45,145 nucleotides of DNA from Alloprevotella tannerae ATCC 51259 (GCF_000159995.1 NZ_GG700644.1:53452-98596); one strand, 5' to 3'; counted from the stretch's first letter, positions 34,725-44,603 are shown. The notes: generated from the letters alone by a model not told the origin. A program made the numbers and translations.

Positions 34725-36017
34725 ATGAACATAAAAGAACTATACGAACAATACCTTTTGCATCCGCAAATCACGACGGATACGCGTGACTGCCCGCCGG
34801 GGTCGATCTTTTTCGCTTTGCGGGGCGAGACTTTCAATGGCAATCGCTTTGCCCACCAAGCTTTAGATAATGGTTGCGCTTTAGCCGTCGTGGACGATCC
34901 TTCAGTAGTCGACGATGACCGACTGATTTTGGTCGATGATGTCTTGACGACGCTCCAAGCCTTGGCAGCCTTCCACCGCCATCAATTTACCGGTCCGGTT
35001 ATTCAGATTACAGGAACCAACGGCAAGACGACGACAAAGGAACTCGTATCTGCCGTGCTCTCCGAGCGTTATAATGTACTCTTTACGCAGGGAAATTTCA
35101 ACAACCATATCGGTGTGCCTAAAACGCTGTTGCGTTTGAACGCATCCCATCAGATTGCCGTGATCGAAACCGGCGCCAATCATCCGGGAGAGATTAAGTT
35201 GCTGAGTGAAATTGTGGATCCCGATTGCGGACTTATCACCAATGTCGGCAAAGCTCATTTGGCCGGCTTCGGATCTTTTGAAGGCGTAATACGAACGAAA
35301 GGAGAGCTTTACGACTATCTGCGCACGAAGTCAGACGCTTTTGTTTTTATCAATGCCGACAACCCTTATTTACAGCCGATAGCGCACGATTTGTTGCGCA
35401 TCACTTACGGGCGGCCCGGTAAAGATTATGATGTGGAAGGCGAAGTGCTGACTTGCGATCCTTGCCTCAATTTGCGCTTCCGCATCAAGGGGGGAGCGTG
35501 GCAGGAGGTCAAGACGCAGCTCATTGGGGCTTATAATATAGATAATATACTTGCGGCCGTGGCTGTCGGCGTGCGCTTTGGCGTGACACCGGAACAAATT
35601 AGTCGGGCAATAGCGGCTTATTGTCCGACGAATAATCGCAGCGAACTCCTGCGCACGGCTACGAATACGCTCATCGTCGACGCTTACAATGCCAACCCCA
35701 CCAGTATGGCGGCTGCCTTAGACAATTTTCAGCTCATCAAGCACCCGCATAAGATGGCTATACTCGGCGGTATGCGCGAGCTCGGCAACGCTTCAGCCCA
35801 AGAGCATCAAGCCATTATCGACAAAGTGGCTACGATGGCTCTTGACGACATATGGCTCGTGGGCGAGGAGTTTCAGCCCTTCGCTGAGCGCTATCGCTAC
35901 TTTCCCTCCGTCGAAGCCGTGGAGCAACAGCTCCGCGAGCATCCTCTCCACGACAGCCTAATCCTCATCAAAGGTAGCAATTCGCAACATCTATACCGCT
36001 TACCCGACTACCTTTAA
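34725..36017 (+). CDS. murF: UDP-N-acetylmuramoyl-tripeptide--D-alanyl-D-alanine ligase
   Basis: About 430 aa from the ATG at 34725 (MNIKELYEQYLLHPQITTDT). The open frame reaches 34575, but that prefix crosses the promoter and lacks MurF similarity. Mur ligase motifs: DCPPGSIFFALRGETFNGN (N-terminal domain, about 22-40); QITGTNGKTTTKELVSAVL (ATP-binding loop, about 95-112); HPGEIKLLSEIVDPDCGLITNVGKAH (about 148); IVDAYNANPTSM (about 320) and AILGGMRELG. It adds D-Ala-D-Ala to the peptidoglycan precursor in the cytoplasm. It is transcribed alone here rather than in a dcw cluster. Confidence 0.96.
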   Translation: MNIKELYEQYLLHPQITTDTRDCPPGSIFFALRGETFNGNRFAHQALDNGCALAVVDDPSVVDDDRLILVDDVLTTLQALAAFHRHQFTGPVIQITGTNGKTTTKELVSAVLSERYNVLFTQGNFNNHIGVPKTLLRLNASHQIAVIETGANHPGEIKLLSEIVDPDCGLITNVGKAHLAGFGSFEGVIRTKGELYDYLRTKSDAFVFINADNPYLQPIAHDLLRITYGRPGKDYDVEGEVLTCDPCLNLRFRIKGGAWQEVKTQLIGAYNIDNILAAVAVGVRFGVTPEQISRAIAAYCPTNNRSELLRTATNTLIVDAYNANPTSMAAALDNFQLIKHPHKMAILGGMRELGNASAQEHQAIIDKVATMALDDIWLVGEEFQPFAERYRYFPSVEAVEQQLREHPLHDSLILIKGSNSQHLYRLPDYL

Positions 36018-36104
36018 GGCCTTTTTCGTCGACAAAACGGCAGTAAAGTGCGTATAAGATGCGTGAAATTCCACACTTAGCTTTTCATATTCAGGCGAAT
36101 TACC

Positions 36105-36112
36105 TATATTTG
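36105..36112 (+). promoter_or_regulatory. -7 element of efp
   Basis: TATATTTG is a perfect TAnnTTTG, 42 bp before the efp ATG. The position of a -33 TTTG is occupied only by CTTTTC. Confidence 0.5.
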
Positions 36113-36154
36113 CACACACAAATATTGAAATAACAAAAATAGAATATAATAGTA

Positions 36155-36721
36155 ATGATCAAATCACAAGACATCAAGAAAGGAACTTGCATCCGCTTAG
36201 ACGGCAAGCTCTATTTCTGCATCGATTTCCTTCATGTAAAGCCCGGTAAGGGCAATACGATTATGCGCACGACGCTGAAAGACGTAGTCAACGGCAACGT
36301 ATTGGAGCGCCGCTTCAATATTGGCGAAGCCTTGGAAGATGTGCGAGTTGAGCGCCGCCCTTATCAGTATTCTTATGCTGATGGTGACGTGTTCCACTTC
36401 TTGAACCAAGAGACTTGGGACGATGTGACGATTGAGCGCGATATGATCACAGGCGTTGACTATATGAAAGAAGGCGACGTGCTCGATGTTGTGAGCGATG
36501 CGTCTACAGATACGATTCTCTATGCCGAAATGCCGGTGAAGACGAAGTTGAAGATCGTTTACACAGAACCGGGATTGAAAGGAGATACTGCGACAAACGC
36601 AACCAAACCGGCTAAGTTAGAGTCGGGCGCAGAAATACGTGTGCCGCTTTTCATCAACGAAGGCGAAACCGTGGAGGTAGATACGCGCGACGGCAGCTAT
36701 CTAAACCGCGTCAAAGTATAA
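36155..36721 (+). CDS. efp: elongation factor P
   Basis: A 188-aa translation factor that relieves ribosome stalling at polyproline. It has the three-domain layout: KOW-like domain 1 with the modification loop HVKPGKGNTIMRT (Lys32 at the position of E. coli Lys34), OB domain 2, and C-terminal OB domain 3 with GAEIRVPLFINEGETVEVDT and ending DGSYLNRVKV. Length is standard. It has its own promoter upstream and a strong bidirectional terminator about 100 bp downstream, so it is monocistronic. Confidence 0.97.
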   Translation: MIKSQDIKKGTCIRLDGKLYFCIDFLHVKPGKGNTIMRTTLKDVVNGNVLERRFNIGEALEDVRVERRPYQYSYADGDVFHFLNQETWDDVTIERDMITGVDYMKEGDVLDVVSDASTDTILYAEMPVKTKLKIVYTEPGLKGDTATNATKPAKLESGAEIRVPLFINEGETVEVDTRDGSYLNRVKV

Positions 36722-36820
36722 GCTATACAATAATGAATATGCATAGGGTGTCGACGAGCGCTGCTTGTCGCCACCTTTTTTATTGGCCGGCGGCGATTGG
36801 CGGCTTATTGCTGAAAAAGA

Positions 36821-36855
36821 AAAAGGCGATAACTTCTGAAAAGTTATCGCCTTTT
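36821..36855. terminator. bidirectional terminator between efp and the tRNA
   Basis: A perfect 15-bp stem: AAAAGGCGATAACTT (36821-36835) with AAGTTATCGCCTTTT (36841-36855), loop CTGAA. T-tracts lie on both ends in the respective directions, serving efp (+) and the tRNA (-). Confidence 0.9.
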
Positions 36856-36857
36856 TG

Positions 36858-36931
36858 TAGCGCGACCCAGGATTGAACTGGGGACCTCATGATTATGAAT
36901 CATGCGCTCTAACCAGCTGAGCTATCGCGCC
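36858..36931 (-). tRNA. tRNA with CAU anticodon (probably elongator Met)
   Basis: Full cloverleaf on the minus strand, 74 nt: acceptor GGCGCGA with TCGCGCT (terminal G-U pair), D arm TAGCTCAGCTGGTTAGAGC, anticodon stem-loop ATGATTCATAATCAT (anticodon CAT), T arm CCCAGTTCAATCCTGGG, discriminator A. No CCA is encoded. A CAU anticodon can be Met-elongator, initiator or Ile2 (lysidine-modified). The initiator is unlikely because the 1-72 position is a G-U pair and the three G-C pairs of the anticodon stem are missing. Between Met and Ile2 I favour Met. Confidence 0.93.
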
Positions 36932-36965
36932 GGCATAAAAGGAGCTTGTTCCCTTTTTGCGAGTG

Positions 36966-36996
36966 CAAAAGTAGAAGATAAATTCTATATGACCAA
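36966..36996 (-). promoter_or_regulatory. promoter of the CAU tRNA
   Basis: On the minus strand TTGG at 36993-36996, a 19-bp spacer and TACTTTTG at 36966-36973. The -7 element is perfect; the -33 is partial. Confidence 0.5.
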
Positions 36997-37687
36997 GCCT
37001 TTTTTAGGAAAATCTTCCGTTCAGCCTTAAAAATACTATTTTGTCTTTGTTATCACGCATCTGCGTGCTATCTCGGTAGGCCTACTGAGGCCCTCGCACC
37101 TAATGGTTGATGCGGCCGATTGATGTACCTGCGCTTTGCGCGTCGTTTACAACCCATAACCTTGCGCCTGCTGCTGCGGAGGGTAGGGCAGTGAGGCTGC
37201 GCATACGCTTATAGTGCAACAAGATCAGCCACTTCCGGCTGCTCGTCTTTTGCCGTAAGAAGTGAGTTGCAGTTTTCGACAAATCCCAACGGCTGAGTGG
37301 CGATGCGGATTGTGCCGGCATCGCTCAGTTACGTACAAATCACGCCTCCAAAGCCTTTTCTTATCATAATTCGCTTGTATTCAGTACGTAAAAGATTGAT
37401 TTGCTGTTCCGGCAAGTGCTTGGCGCTGTGGTTTGCTGCCGGCAAACCATCATTTGGCGGCAGCATACTATCGTTTGGTGGCAGCAAACCATTGTTTGGT
37501 CGGGCCAAACGAAAGATGATTTGGGCGTGCGCCACTGCCATTCGCCACTCGAAAATAGCCGTTTCGTAGTTGTCGATAACCTGCGTTGCGCTGCTTGGCT
37601 CAACGCCTTATTGGCCTTTTGTTAAGTGCATTGGCCGCGTGTGCCCTCCTTTTCTGCTGAATATTTCTTCTTTCAGTATAATTGTAG
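36997..37687. other. gene-free region holding 21-bp palindromic repeat copy 2
   Basis: About 690 bp between the tRNA promoter and the LptF/G promoter. It contains the four-module repeat at 37431-37514 (separate entry) and otherwise G/C-rich DNA. The minus-strand frame at 37100-37321 is open but shows no motif; I could not support it as a gene. Confidence 0.55.
37431..37514 (+). repeat. dispersed 21-bp-period palindromic repeat, copy 2
   Basis: Modules start at 37431 (GTTTGCTGCCGGCAAAC), 37452 (ATTTGGCGGCAGCATAC), 37473 (GTTTGGTGGCAGCAAAC) and 37494 (GTTTGGTCGGGCCAAAC). Linkers are CATC, TATC and CATT; GAAAG follows the last module, as after module 3 of copy 1. The spacing is exactly 21 bp throughout. 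Confidence 0.92.
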
Positions 37688-37695
37688 TACTTTTG
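37688..37695 (+). promoter_or_regulatory. -7 element of the LptF/G gene
   Basis: TACTTTTG matches TAnnTTTG and lies 20 bp before the TTG start at 37716. No TTTG at -33 (TTTC instead). Confidence 0.5.
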
Positions 37696-37715
37696 CTTGC
37701 AAAATAATGTAGCTG

Positions 37716-39698
37716 TTGATCGGAGTAAAAAAGTTGGATCGGTTTGTGCTGGGGAACTTCTTGTTGATTTTCTCCGGCTCCTTCTTTATCACCTTGTTTG
37801 TCCTGATGATGCAATTCACGTGGCGCTACGTCGATGAGATTGTTGGCAAGGGCATAACGATGGACATTCTGGGTCAATTCTACTGGTATATGGCCATTAC
37901 GATGGTCCCGATGGCGCTACCGCTTGCAGTGCTGCTGGCCTCGCTGATCTCCTTTGGTAATATGGGAGAACGGCTCGAACTCTTGGCAATGAAAGCGGCC
38001 GGCGTTTCGCTCCTGCGCATTATGCGTCCGCTTGCCGTGCTCGTCATAGGCCTTGCAGCGGTCTCCTTTTATTTTCAGAATCGTGCAGCGCTTGATGCAC
38101 AAAAAAATCTGACCTCACTTTTGTGGAGTTTGAGAGAGACTTCGCCGGCGCTGGAAATACCGGAGGGCGTCTTTTATGGGAAAATCAACAGTTTCAGCCT
38201 ATACGTAGAGCGCAAAGACGTGGCCACGGGCAAGCTCTACAATGTAATGATTTATAAAACCGACCAGGGATTCGACAAGGCGCAGATCGTAGTGGCCGAT
38301 TCCGGTCGTTTGGAGGTGACAAACGATAAGGAGCATCTCATATTTGATATTTGGAACGGCGAACAGTTTGAGAATCTGCAAGCCGGCGGGGCGCAAGCGG
38401 CGCTCAATACAAAGGGCGTGCCCTACGATCGAGAGACGTTTGAATACAAGCGCTTCATCATCGACTTTAACAGCAACTTCGAGAAGCAGGATGCGGAGCA
38501 GTGGAGCGGGTCGGCCATAACAAAGAATCTGAAGCAGCTGTCTGCTTCGATCGATTCGATGAATACGGCGCTGGACTCCATAGGACAAGACAATTATAAA
38601 CAGGCAAAGCAGACGACTTACTGTTGCCCGCCGCTTCAACCTCAACACGCAGCTGCTCTGAAACGGTTGGGCAAAGGCGCGAAGTTTGACTTTGATACGA
38701 TTATGGCCCGTATGCCGGCTGAAAAACGCGTGCAAACCATTCGCGCAGCCGCAGCTTCGGCAGCTACATACGCTTCTGAATTAGAGTGGAAAAGCCTGAC
38801 TACGGAAGAAGGCGATAAGAGCGTGCGCACACACCGCATCCAGTGGCACCAGAAGTTTACGATGTCTATAGCCTGCATATTTTTCTTCTTCATTGGTGCA
38901 CCCTTGGGGGCTATTATTCGCAAGGGAGGACTGGGTATGCCGACCATCATCGCCGTGATTCTCTTCATTTTCTATTACATCATCAACACTTCGGGCATGA
39001 AGATGGCGCGCGACGGCGCTTGGAATATGATCTTCGGTATGTGGATTTCGACTGTGGTGCTCACTCCCTTGGGTTGCTTCCTGACGTATAAGGCTAACAA
39101 TGATTCCGTTGTGTTCAATGCCGATGTTTATACAGCCCTCTTTAAACGCTTGCTGGGCTTGCGCTCGAAACGTAACATCACGCGTAAAGAAGTGATTATC
39201 GAAATGCCTGATTATGCGGCGCTTCTTGAAGAAATAGACGAGTTGGAGCAGATTTGCAAGGCTTATGCGGACCATAAACGCCTCTATGCAGCACCGAGTT
39301 ATATACGTGCTTTCTTCAAATCGCGCCCCGATCACGCTGCAGAAGATATACAACAGCGCGTAGAGCAACTTGTGGAGGCTTTATCCAATTCGGATCGACG
39401 CGAAATCCTCTATCGCTTGAACCAATTGCCCTTGATTTATGCACGGGCACATACCTCACCGTTTGAAAATAAGCGCCTCAATATCCTTTGCGGCGTATTG
39501 CTTCCGGTAGGTTTTATCTTATGGTTTCGCATATGGCGCTTCAGGCTTCGCCTCCATAAAGATATGAAACAAATCACAGCTGTTTGCTCTGCCTTGCGCC
39601 CCCTTGTGGCGAAAGCTGCAGGCAAAGAAGCTGCATCATACGATTTATTAACTTCAAAACAAAACCCCATTAATCAATACAATAATCATGATGAATGA
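37716..39698 (+). CDS. LptF/LptG family permease (lipopolysaccharide export)
   Basis: A 660-aa inner-membrane permease of the YjgP/YjgQ family, which extracts LPS with the LptB ATPase. It starts with TTG at 37716 ([19 protein letters not shown]) or TTG at 37734, which has a GGAG 8 nt upstream; no ATG is available near the promoter. Three N-terminal helices and the segment [31 protein letters not shown] (about 68-98, the LptB coupling helix) are diagnostic. A periplasmic jellyroll follows (about 125-380), then helices 4-6. A C-terminal extension of about 150 residues with a further hydrophobic segment is longer than in E. coli LptF/G (about 360 aa) but is usual in Bacteroidota. It overlaps ribBA by 11 bp. 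Confidence 0.88.
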   Translation: MIGVKKLDRFVLGNFLLIFSGSFFITLFVLMMQFTWRYVDEIVGKGITMDILGQFYWYMAITMVPMALPLAVLLASLISFGNMGERLELLAMKAAGVSLLRIMRPLAVLVIGLAAVSFYFQNRAALDAQKNLTSLLWSLRETSPALEIPEGVFYGKINSFSLYVERKDVATGKLYNVMIYKTDQGFDKAQIVVADSGRLEVTNDKEHLIFDIWNGEQFENLQAGGAQAALNTKGVPYDRETFEYKRFIIDFNSNFEKQDAEQWSGSAITKNLKQLSASIDSMNTALDSIGQDNYKQAKQTTYCCPPLQPQHAAALKRLGKGAKFDFDTIMARMPAEKRVQTIRAAAASAATYASELEWKSLTTEEGDKSVRTHRIQWHQKFTMSIACIFFFFIGAPLGAIIRKGGLGMPTIIAVILFIFYYIINTSGMKMARDGAWNMIFGMWISTVVLTPLGCFLTYKANNDSVVFNADVYTALFKRLLGLRSKRNITRKEVIIEMPDYAALLEEIDELEQICKAYADHKRLYAAPSYIRAFFKSRPDHAAEDIQQRVEQLVEALSNSDRREILYRLNQLPLIYARAHTSPFENKRLNILCGVLLPVGFILWFRIWRFRLRLHKDMKQITAVCSALRPLVAKAAGKEAASYDLLTSKQNPINQYNNHDE

Positions 39699-40908
39699 AA
39701 AATACGAGTTGGCTTCTGTAGAAGAGGCCTTGGAAGATCTGAAAGCCGGCAAATTTGTCGTAGTCGTAGACGATGAAGATCGCGAAAATGAGGGCGATCT
39801 CGTTATGGCGGCTCAGTTTGCCACTCCGGAGAGCGTTAATTTTATGCTAAAATATGGTAGGGGCGTATTATGCACACCTATTACGAACCAACGTTGTCAC
39901 GAACTCGGTCTGGCGCGTCAGGTGGATTCAAATACAAGTATGTTGGGCACACCGTTTACGGTTACGGTTGACAAACTCGAAGGCTGCACGACGGGTGTTA
40001 GCAGCCACGATCGCGCAGCTACTATCCGCGCCTTGGCAGATCCGACCAGTACGCCGGAAACCTTTGGCCGCCCGGGTCATATCAACCCCTTATATGCGCA
40101 GGATCGCGGCGTCTTGGTGCGTGCCGGACACACGGAGGCATCAGTTGATATGTGCCGACTCGCAGGTCTGTATCCGACCGCCACACTCATTGAAATCTTA
40201 AACGAAGATGGGACGATGGCGCGCATGCCGCAGTTGCAAGTATTCGCCAAAGAACACGGCTTGAAGATCATGACGATCAAGGATCTGATAGCTTATCGCT
40301 TGAAAATGGAATCTTTGGTGGAGAAGGGAGAAGAAGTGGATATGCCTACTAAATATGGACACTTCCATCTTATTCCTTTTCGCCAAAAGAGTAATGGAAA
40401 GGAACACGTCGCGCTGATTAAAGGCGAATGGAAAGATGATGAGCCCGTTCTGGTCCGCGTTCACTCTTCTTGTGCGACGGGAGACATCTTTGGCAGCAAG
40501 CGTTGCGACTGTGGCGACCAGCTCCACAAAGCGCTTGAGATGGTAGAAAAAGAAGGTCGAGGCGTTGTGCTCTATCTGAATCAAGAAGGGCGTGGTATTG
40601 GACTGATGGCAAAGATTGCTGCCTACAAACTGCAAGAAGAAGGCTATGATACGGTAGATGCCAATATCCATTTGGGCTATGACCCGGATGAGCGAGACTA
40701 TGGCGTCGGCGCACAAATACTGCGTATGCTCGGCGTGAGAAAGATGCGGCTGATGACCAATAATCCTGTGAAGCGCGTGGGCTTGGAAGCCTACGGATTG
40801 GAGATCACAGAAAACGTGCCCATAGAAATTACACCCAATCCTTATAATGAGCGCTACCTTCGTACGAAGAAAGAAAGAATGGGTCACACCCTGCATTTTA
40901 ATAAGTAG
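39688..40908 (+). CDS. ribBA: bifunctional DHBP synthase / GTP cyclohydrolase II
   Basis: A 406-aa riboflavin-pathway enzyme. The N-terminal domain (about 1-205) is 3,4-dihydroxy-2-butanone 4-phosphate synthase: [30 protein letters not shown] and the [10 protein letters not shown] block. The C-terminal domain (about 210-406) is GTP cyclohydrolase [22 protein letters not shown] with the zinc cysteines, and [33 protein letters not shown]. Both active sites look complete. It overlaps the LptF/G gene by 11 bp, so it is translated from the same transcript, and a strong terminator follows 30 bp later. Confidence 0.97.
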   Translation: MMNEKYELASVEEALEDLKAGKFVVVVDDEDRENEGDLVMAAQFATPESVNFMLKYGRGVLCTPITNQRCHELGLARQVDSNTSMLGTPFTVTVDKLEGCTTGVSSHDRAATIRALADPTSTPETFGRPGHINPLYAQDRGVLVRAGHTEASVDMCRLAGLYPTATLIEILNEDGTMARMPQLQVFAKEHGLKIMTIKDLIAYRLKMESLVEKGEEVDMPTKYGHFHLIPFRQKSNGKEHVALIKGEWKDDEPVLVRVHSSCATGDIFGSKRCDCGDQLHKALEMVEKEGRGVVLYLNQEGRGIGLMAKIAAYKLQEEGYDTVDANIHLGYDPDERDYGVGAQILRMLGVRKMRLMTNNPVKRVGLEAYGLEITENVPIEITPNPYNERYLRTKKERMGHTLHFNK

Positions 40909-40936
40909 TATATAGTAAATTAAAAACGAAAGGCGC

Positions 40937-40959
40937 GCGCCGCTGGCGCGGCGCTTTTT
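40937..40959 (+). terminator. rho-independent terminator of ribBA
   Basis: GCGCCGC (40937-40943), loop TGGC, GCGGCGC (40948-40954), then TTTTT. Confidence 0.9.
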
Positions 40960-40976
40960 ATCAAAAATAAAAGAAT

Positions 40977-41687
40977 ATGGAAGATAAAAATGTAGTAAAC
41001 TATACTTCAACCGCGTCACGCCCGGCGGCTTTCGCTGCTCTGATGCGTGATGTGTATGCTTGGATGGCCTTGGCTTTAAGCTTGACAGGACTAATGGCAA
41101 TGTTCGTTGTGCAGCAACCGCAATTGGTACAATTGATCTTTGCCAATCGCTTCGTCTTTTATGGTCTGCTCCTTGCAGAAGTAGGTTTGGTGATGTATTT
41201 GTCGGCCTGTTTAATGGAGATGTCTTTCGCAAAAGCCGGCATTCTTTTTGTGCTCTATTCCATCTTGAATGGCGCGACCTTATCCTGCGTGTTCTTTGTT
41301 TATACAACAGAAAGCATCGCCGTAACCTTTTTTGTCACGGCCGGCATGTTTGGCGCTTTAGCTTTATTGGGCACATTTATTAAGCGCGATCTCTCATCTT
41401 TTGGGCGCTTTTTATACATGGCGCTCATCGGATTGATTATCGCAAGTGTTGTAAATCTGTTTTTTGCTAGTTCTACCTTATATTGGATTACGACGTACGC
41501 AGGTGTGTTCATCTTTATTGGCCTTACAGTCTACGATACAAAAAAGATTCGGGAGTTGCTTTACCTATATGGTGAAGAACGCAATGAAGAATCGATGAAG
41601 ATGGCTTTAATTGGCAGCTTACAGTTGTATCTGGATTTCATCAATCTGTTCTTATATTTGTTGCGCATCTTTGGTCGACGTCGCTAA
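40977..41687 (+). CDS. Bax inhibitor-1/YccA family membrane protein
   Basis: A 236-aa protein with seven hydrophobic helices. The opening FAALMRDVYAWMALALSLTG is the classical BI-1/YccA start, and YDTKKIRELL plus the late LYLDFINLFLYLLRIFG helix are family hallmarks. Members are calcium-leak channels or modulators of membrane proteolysis (YccA inhibits FtsH in E. coli); the role here is not known. It starts 18 bp after the ribBA terminator, and no separate promoter was found in that gap, so it may depend on read-through. Confidence 0.93.
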   Translation: MEDKNVVNYTSTASRPAAFAALMRDVYAWMALALSLTGLMAMFVVQQPQLVQLIFANRFVFYGLLLAEVGLVMYLSACLMEMSFAKAGILFVLYSILNGATLSCVFFVYTTESIAVTFFVTAGMFGALALLGTFIKRDLSSFGRFLYMALIGLIIASVVNLFFASSTLYWITTYAGVFIFIGLTVYDTKKIRELLYLYGEERNEESMKMALIGSLQLYLDFINLFLYLLRIFGRRR

Positions 41688-42031
41688 GTCCAATCTCTTT
41701 TATTGCGTATGCTGTTCTTTTGATGCTCGATCGTTGGTTGCCGCATTAGCAAGCGCTTCGAGGAGCTGAAATGACAGTATACGCAATAGTATTCTTGCCT
41801 TGGTTTTGGCTGAGGCTTACAAAAAATGCATTAAATAAAGGAACAAAAAAACGCGGCGTGTGCAATGCGTGGCTAAAAAGGCTCTTTACTCTTTGCTTTC
41901 TGCGAGAAGAATGCATTTATATCGTTCCCTGTGGCTTTCAGATAAAGAAAATTACTACTTTTGCAAGTCATTTACTATAATGCCTTGCGTCGATGATAAA
42001 GAAGAAGGCGTTGTAGATTTGCAATGATAGA
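41688..42031. other. intergenic region before the lipid acyltransferase genes
   Basis: 344 bp without a supported gene. A -7 element TACTTTTG lies at 41956-41963, placing transcription start near 41970 and leaving a leader of about 60 nt. The small frame at 41771-41980 overlaps this promoter and has no recognisable domain. Confidence 0.5.
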
Positions 42032-42859
42032 ATGGACGGCACAATCTTCAAAATAGATATCGATAAAGTGTTGCACGATAAAGCCGGAAAGAAGGCCGGC
42101 TATATCCCCCGCTTTATGGTGAGTTGGCTAAAGAAGACAATTCACCAAGAAGAAATCAATGCTTTTCTCGAAGAAGAGGGCGACCGTCAAGGAGTTCCTT
42201 GGCTTTGGGATTGTCTGCGCTATTTAGGTGTTGAGTTGAAGGTCGAAGGCCGCGAGAATCTCCCCTCGCCGAGTGATGGAAAGCTGTATACATTTGTGAG
42301 CAATCATCCGCTGGGTGGTCAAGATGGCGTTGCTTTAGGCGCAGTTCTTGGTGAGCATTACGATGGTCGCATTAAATATTTGGTGAACGACATTTTGATG
42401 AATCTGCACGGCTTAGCGCCGCTCTGCATTCCCATCAACACAACCGGAAAAAAAGGCCGTGACTTTCCAAAAATGGTAGAAGCAGGTTTTGCGGGCAATG
42501 ATCATATTATCATGTTCCCGGCCGGACTCTGCAGTCGTCGGCAAAAAGATGGGCAAATTCGAGATCTTGCGTGGAAAAAGACGTTTATTACGAAAAGCAT
42601 TAGTTCGCAGCGCGACGTTGTTCCCATTTATTTTAGCGGGCACAACTCAAATTTCTTCTACAGACTTGCAAATATCTGCAAGTGGCTGCATATAAAGTTT
42701 AATGTTGCGATGCTTTTTCTCGTAGATGAGATGTATAAGAACCGAAATAAAACTTTTACAATCAAGATAGGCGAACCCATCCCCTGGCAGACCTTTGATC
42801 GTTCACGCTCCGACCAAGAATGGGCCGCATATGTGAGAGAAAAGGTCTACCAACTCTGA
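42032..42859 (+). CDS. glsA: lysophospholipid-type O-acyltransferase (probable glycine-lipid GlsA)
   Basis: A 275-aa PlsC-superfamily acyltransferase. The catalytic block is FVSNHPLGGQDGVALGAV (about 88-105), an H-x5-D spacing that replaces the usual H-x4-D. Later blocks are PINTTGKKGRDF and IIMFPAGLCSRRQKDGQIRDL (about 160-180), the substrate-binding FPAG motif. No membrane helix is strong, so peripheral membrane binding is likely. Next to it lies an OlsB-like N-acyltransferase; in Bacteroides thetaiotaomicron the equivalent pair (GlsB, GlsA) makes N-acyloxyacyl glycine lipids. The assignment rests on family plus context, so glycine versus another amino acid is inference. Confidence 0.78.
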   Translation: MDGTIFKIDIDKVLHDKAGKKAGYIPRFMVSWLKKTIHQEEINAFLEEEGDRQGVPWLWDCLRYLGVELKVEGRENLPSPSDGKLYTFVSNHPLGGQDGVALGAVLGEHYDGRIKYLVNDILMNLHGLAPLCIPINTTGKKGRDFPKMVEAGFAGNDHIIMFPAGLCSRRQKDGQIRDLAWKKTFITKSISSQRDVVPIYFSGHNSNFFYRLANICKWLHIKFNVAMLFLVDEMYKNRNKTFTIKIGEPIPWQTFDRSRSDQEWAAYVREKVYQL

Positions 42860-42910
42860 AACTCTTTGTTTGCAGAAACAATTTGACTACAGGCTGAAAA
42901 TAAATAAAGA

Positions 42911-43900
42911 ATGGAAGAAACGATCATCGCCCCCGTAGAGCGAGACCTATTGGCCGCCGAATTGACGCCCGAGCGAAAACTTCGCACCACCAATAAGGGA
43001 GGTAACGAAATCTATGTCGTTACCTATCATCAAGCGCCTAACGTATTGCGTGAAATAGGGCGCTTGCGCGAGATTGCCTTTCGTACGGCTGGCGGAGGCA
43101 CCGGAAAGGCCTGCGATTTAGACGAGTCGGATGTTTGCGAACATCCCTATTACCAATTAATCGTCTGGAATCCTTCCTCTTTAGAGATCTTAGGAGGCTA
43201 CCGTTTCTTACCGGGTGCCGAAGCCGCGTTTGATGAGTCCGGGCAGCCCATCTTAGCTACAAGCCATCTCTTTCATTTCTCTGATGAATTCTTGCGCGAC
43301 TATTTCCCGCGCACCGTAGAGTTAGGGCGCTCTTTCGTCACCTTAGAGTATCAGAGCAGCAGAGCAATGACCAAAGGCCTGTTTGCCTTGGATAATTTGT
43401 GGGATGGCTTAGGCGCACTCACAGTAGTCATACCCGGCTTGAAATATTTCTTCGGAAAAATGACGATGTACCCCTCTTTCGATCGTCAAGCCCGAGATAT
43501 GATCCTCTTCTTCTTGCACAAGCATTTTGGTGATAGAGATAATTTAATCACCCCCCTTCAACCCATTCGCTTGGAGTCAGAACAAAGAGATCTGGAGCAA
43601 CTTTTTTGCGAAGACGATTTAAAAAGAGACTATTTAATATTGAACAAGGCCGTGCGCCGCTTGGGCTACAACATCCCGCCCTTAGTCAATGCTTACATGG
43701 GGCTTAGTCCGACGATGCGCTGTTTTGGTACAGCTGTCAACGATACCTTTGGCAATGTCGAAGAGACTGGTATCCTTATAGCAGAAGACGAAATCTTAGA
43801 AGAAAAGCGCAAGCGCCATATAGATAGCTTCATCAAGGAGCATCCCGATTGGATCAATAACTTTAGCAATCTCGTTTTGCGCAAATCCACGACCCGCTAA
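42911..43900 (+). CDS. glsB: OlsB-like amino-acid N-acyltransferase (probable glycine-lipid GlsB)
   Basis: A 329-aa GNAT-type acyltransferase of the hemolysin/ornithine-lipid OlsB family. Signatures: VLREIGRLREIAFRTAGGGTGKACDLDE (about 46-73), YYQLIVWNPSSLEILGGYRF (about 80-100), ELGRSFVTLEYQSSR (about 137-151) and LFALDNLWDGLGALTVVIPGLKYFFGKMTM. It would attach a 3-hydroxy fatty acid to the amino group of glycine (or a related amino acid), after which the upstream O-acyltransferase adds the second chain. The gene order here is glsA then glsB with a 51-bp gap on one transcript. Such lipids matter for stress resistance and host signalling in Bacteroides. Confidence 0.82.
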   Translation: MEETIIAPVERDLLAAELTPERKLRTTNKGGNEIYVVTYHQAPNVLREIGRLREIAFRTAGGGTGKACDLDESDVCEHPYYQLIVWNPSSLEILGGYRFLPGAEAAFDESGQPILATSHLFHFSDEFLRDYFPRTVELGRSFVTLEYQSSRAMTKGLFALDNLWDGLGALTVVIPGLKYFFGKMTMYPSFDRQARDMILFFLHKHFGDRDNLITPLQPIRLESEQRDLEQLFCEDDLKRDYLILNKAVRRLGYNIPPLVNAYMGLSPTMRCFGTAVNDTFGNVEETGILIAEDEILEEKRKRHIDSFIKEHPDWINNFSNLVLRKSTTR

Positions 43901-43985
43901 GCGCAGCCTTCGTTCAAGAAAAATAAACTAATAAGTGACATCACTGAACAAGACTATAGTATTAACAATTTAAACAATTACTACG

Positions 43986-44150
43986 ATGAAAAAGTATCGC
44001 TGTACAGTTTGCGACTGGGTTTATGACCCCGAATTAGGCGACCCAGATGCTGGCATAGCTCCGGGCACAGCCTTTGAAGATCTTCCAGATGATTTCGTAT
44101 GCCCCCTCTGTGGCGTAGGAAAAGAGGATTTCGAACCGATTGAAGACTAA
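43986..44150 (+). CDS. rubredoxin
   Basis: A 54-aa small iron protein, easily missed because of its size. It starts [20 protein letters not shown] and ends [15 protein letters not shown]. The four iron ligands are the paired cysteines of CTVC and [24 protein letters not shown] between them is standard rubredoxin. It carries single electrons in the cytoplasm, in anaerobes often to oxygen- or peroxide-detoxifying enzymes; its partner is not in the window. A terminator follows directly. Confidence 0.97.
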   Translation: MKKYRCTVCDWVYDPELGDPDAGIAPGTAFEDLPDDFVCPLCGVGKEDFEPIED

Positions 44151-44175
44151 ATTCTTTTTAGTCAATACATAATAG

Positions 44176-44214
44176 AAAGTCGGACGATACACAAAAAGCA
44201 TCGCCCGACTTTTT
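44176..44214 (+). terminator. rho-independent terminator of the rubredoxin gene
   Basis: AAAGTCGGACGAT (44176-44188) pairs with ATCGCCCGACTTT (44200-44212; one mismatch), loop of 11 nt, then T residues. Confidence 0.85.
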
Positions 44215-44603
44215 CATTCTGCCCTCATAGCCCAAATGCAAAAACGATGATGTCTCATACAACGATTCCCTCAGTCAACGCCGGCGACACGCGTTGATGA
44301 AATATCGAACACTATCTCAATTTGCACAAGCTTCTCTAATGCATCACTCATCCTCAACGATTATCGCCTACTTAAATATTCGCTTTTTCTTGCGGATGTA
44401 AACAATTGCAAATTCCGTGTCGCATAGAGTAACGCTCCAAGCCAATTTGCATAAACACCCGCAATCATACTTTGATAAGACAATCCCGCCCATTATTCAC
44501 TACCATATAATATGGTATAGCCGGCGCCATTCAATCCTTCACCCAACTCTGCAATATCCGTAACTTTTTCAAACAATAGCAAGCGTAGCCCTTCGAGATC
44601 TAT

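Noticed and set aside
36858-36931. Initiator tRNA-Met
   Set aside because: The anticodon stem lacks the run of three G-C pairs, and positions 1-72 form a G-U pair rather than the mismatch typical of bacterial initiators.
37100-37321. 73-aa minus-strand frame after the tRNA
   Set aside because: No motif, no promoter, and G/C-rich DNA keeps frames open by chance.
41771-41980. 69-aa frame before the acyltransferase pair
   Set aside because: It runs through the -7 element of the next operon and shows no recognisable domain.
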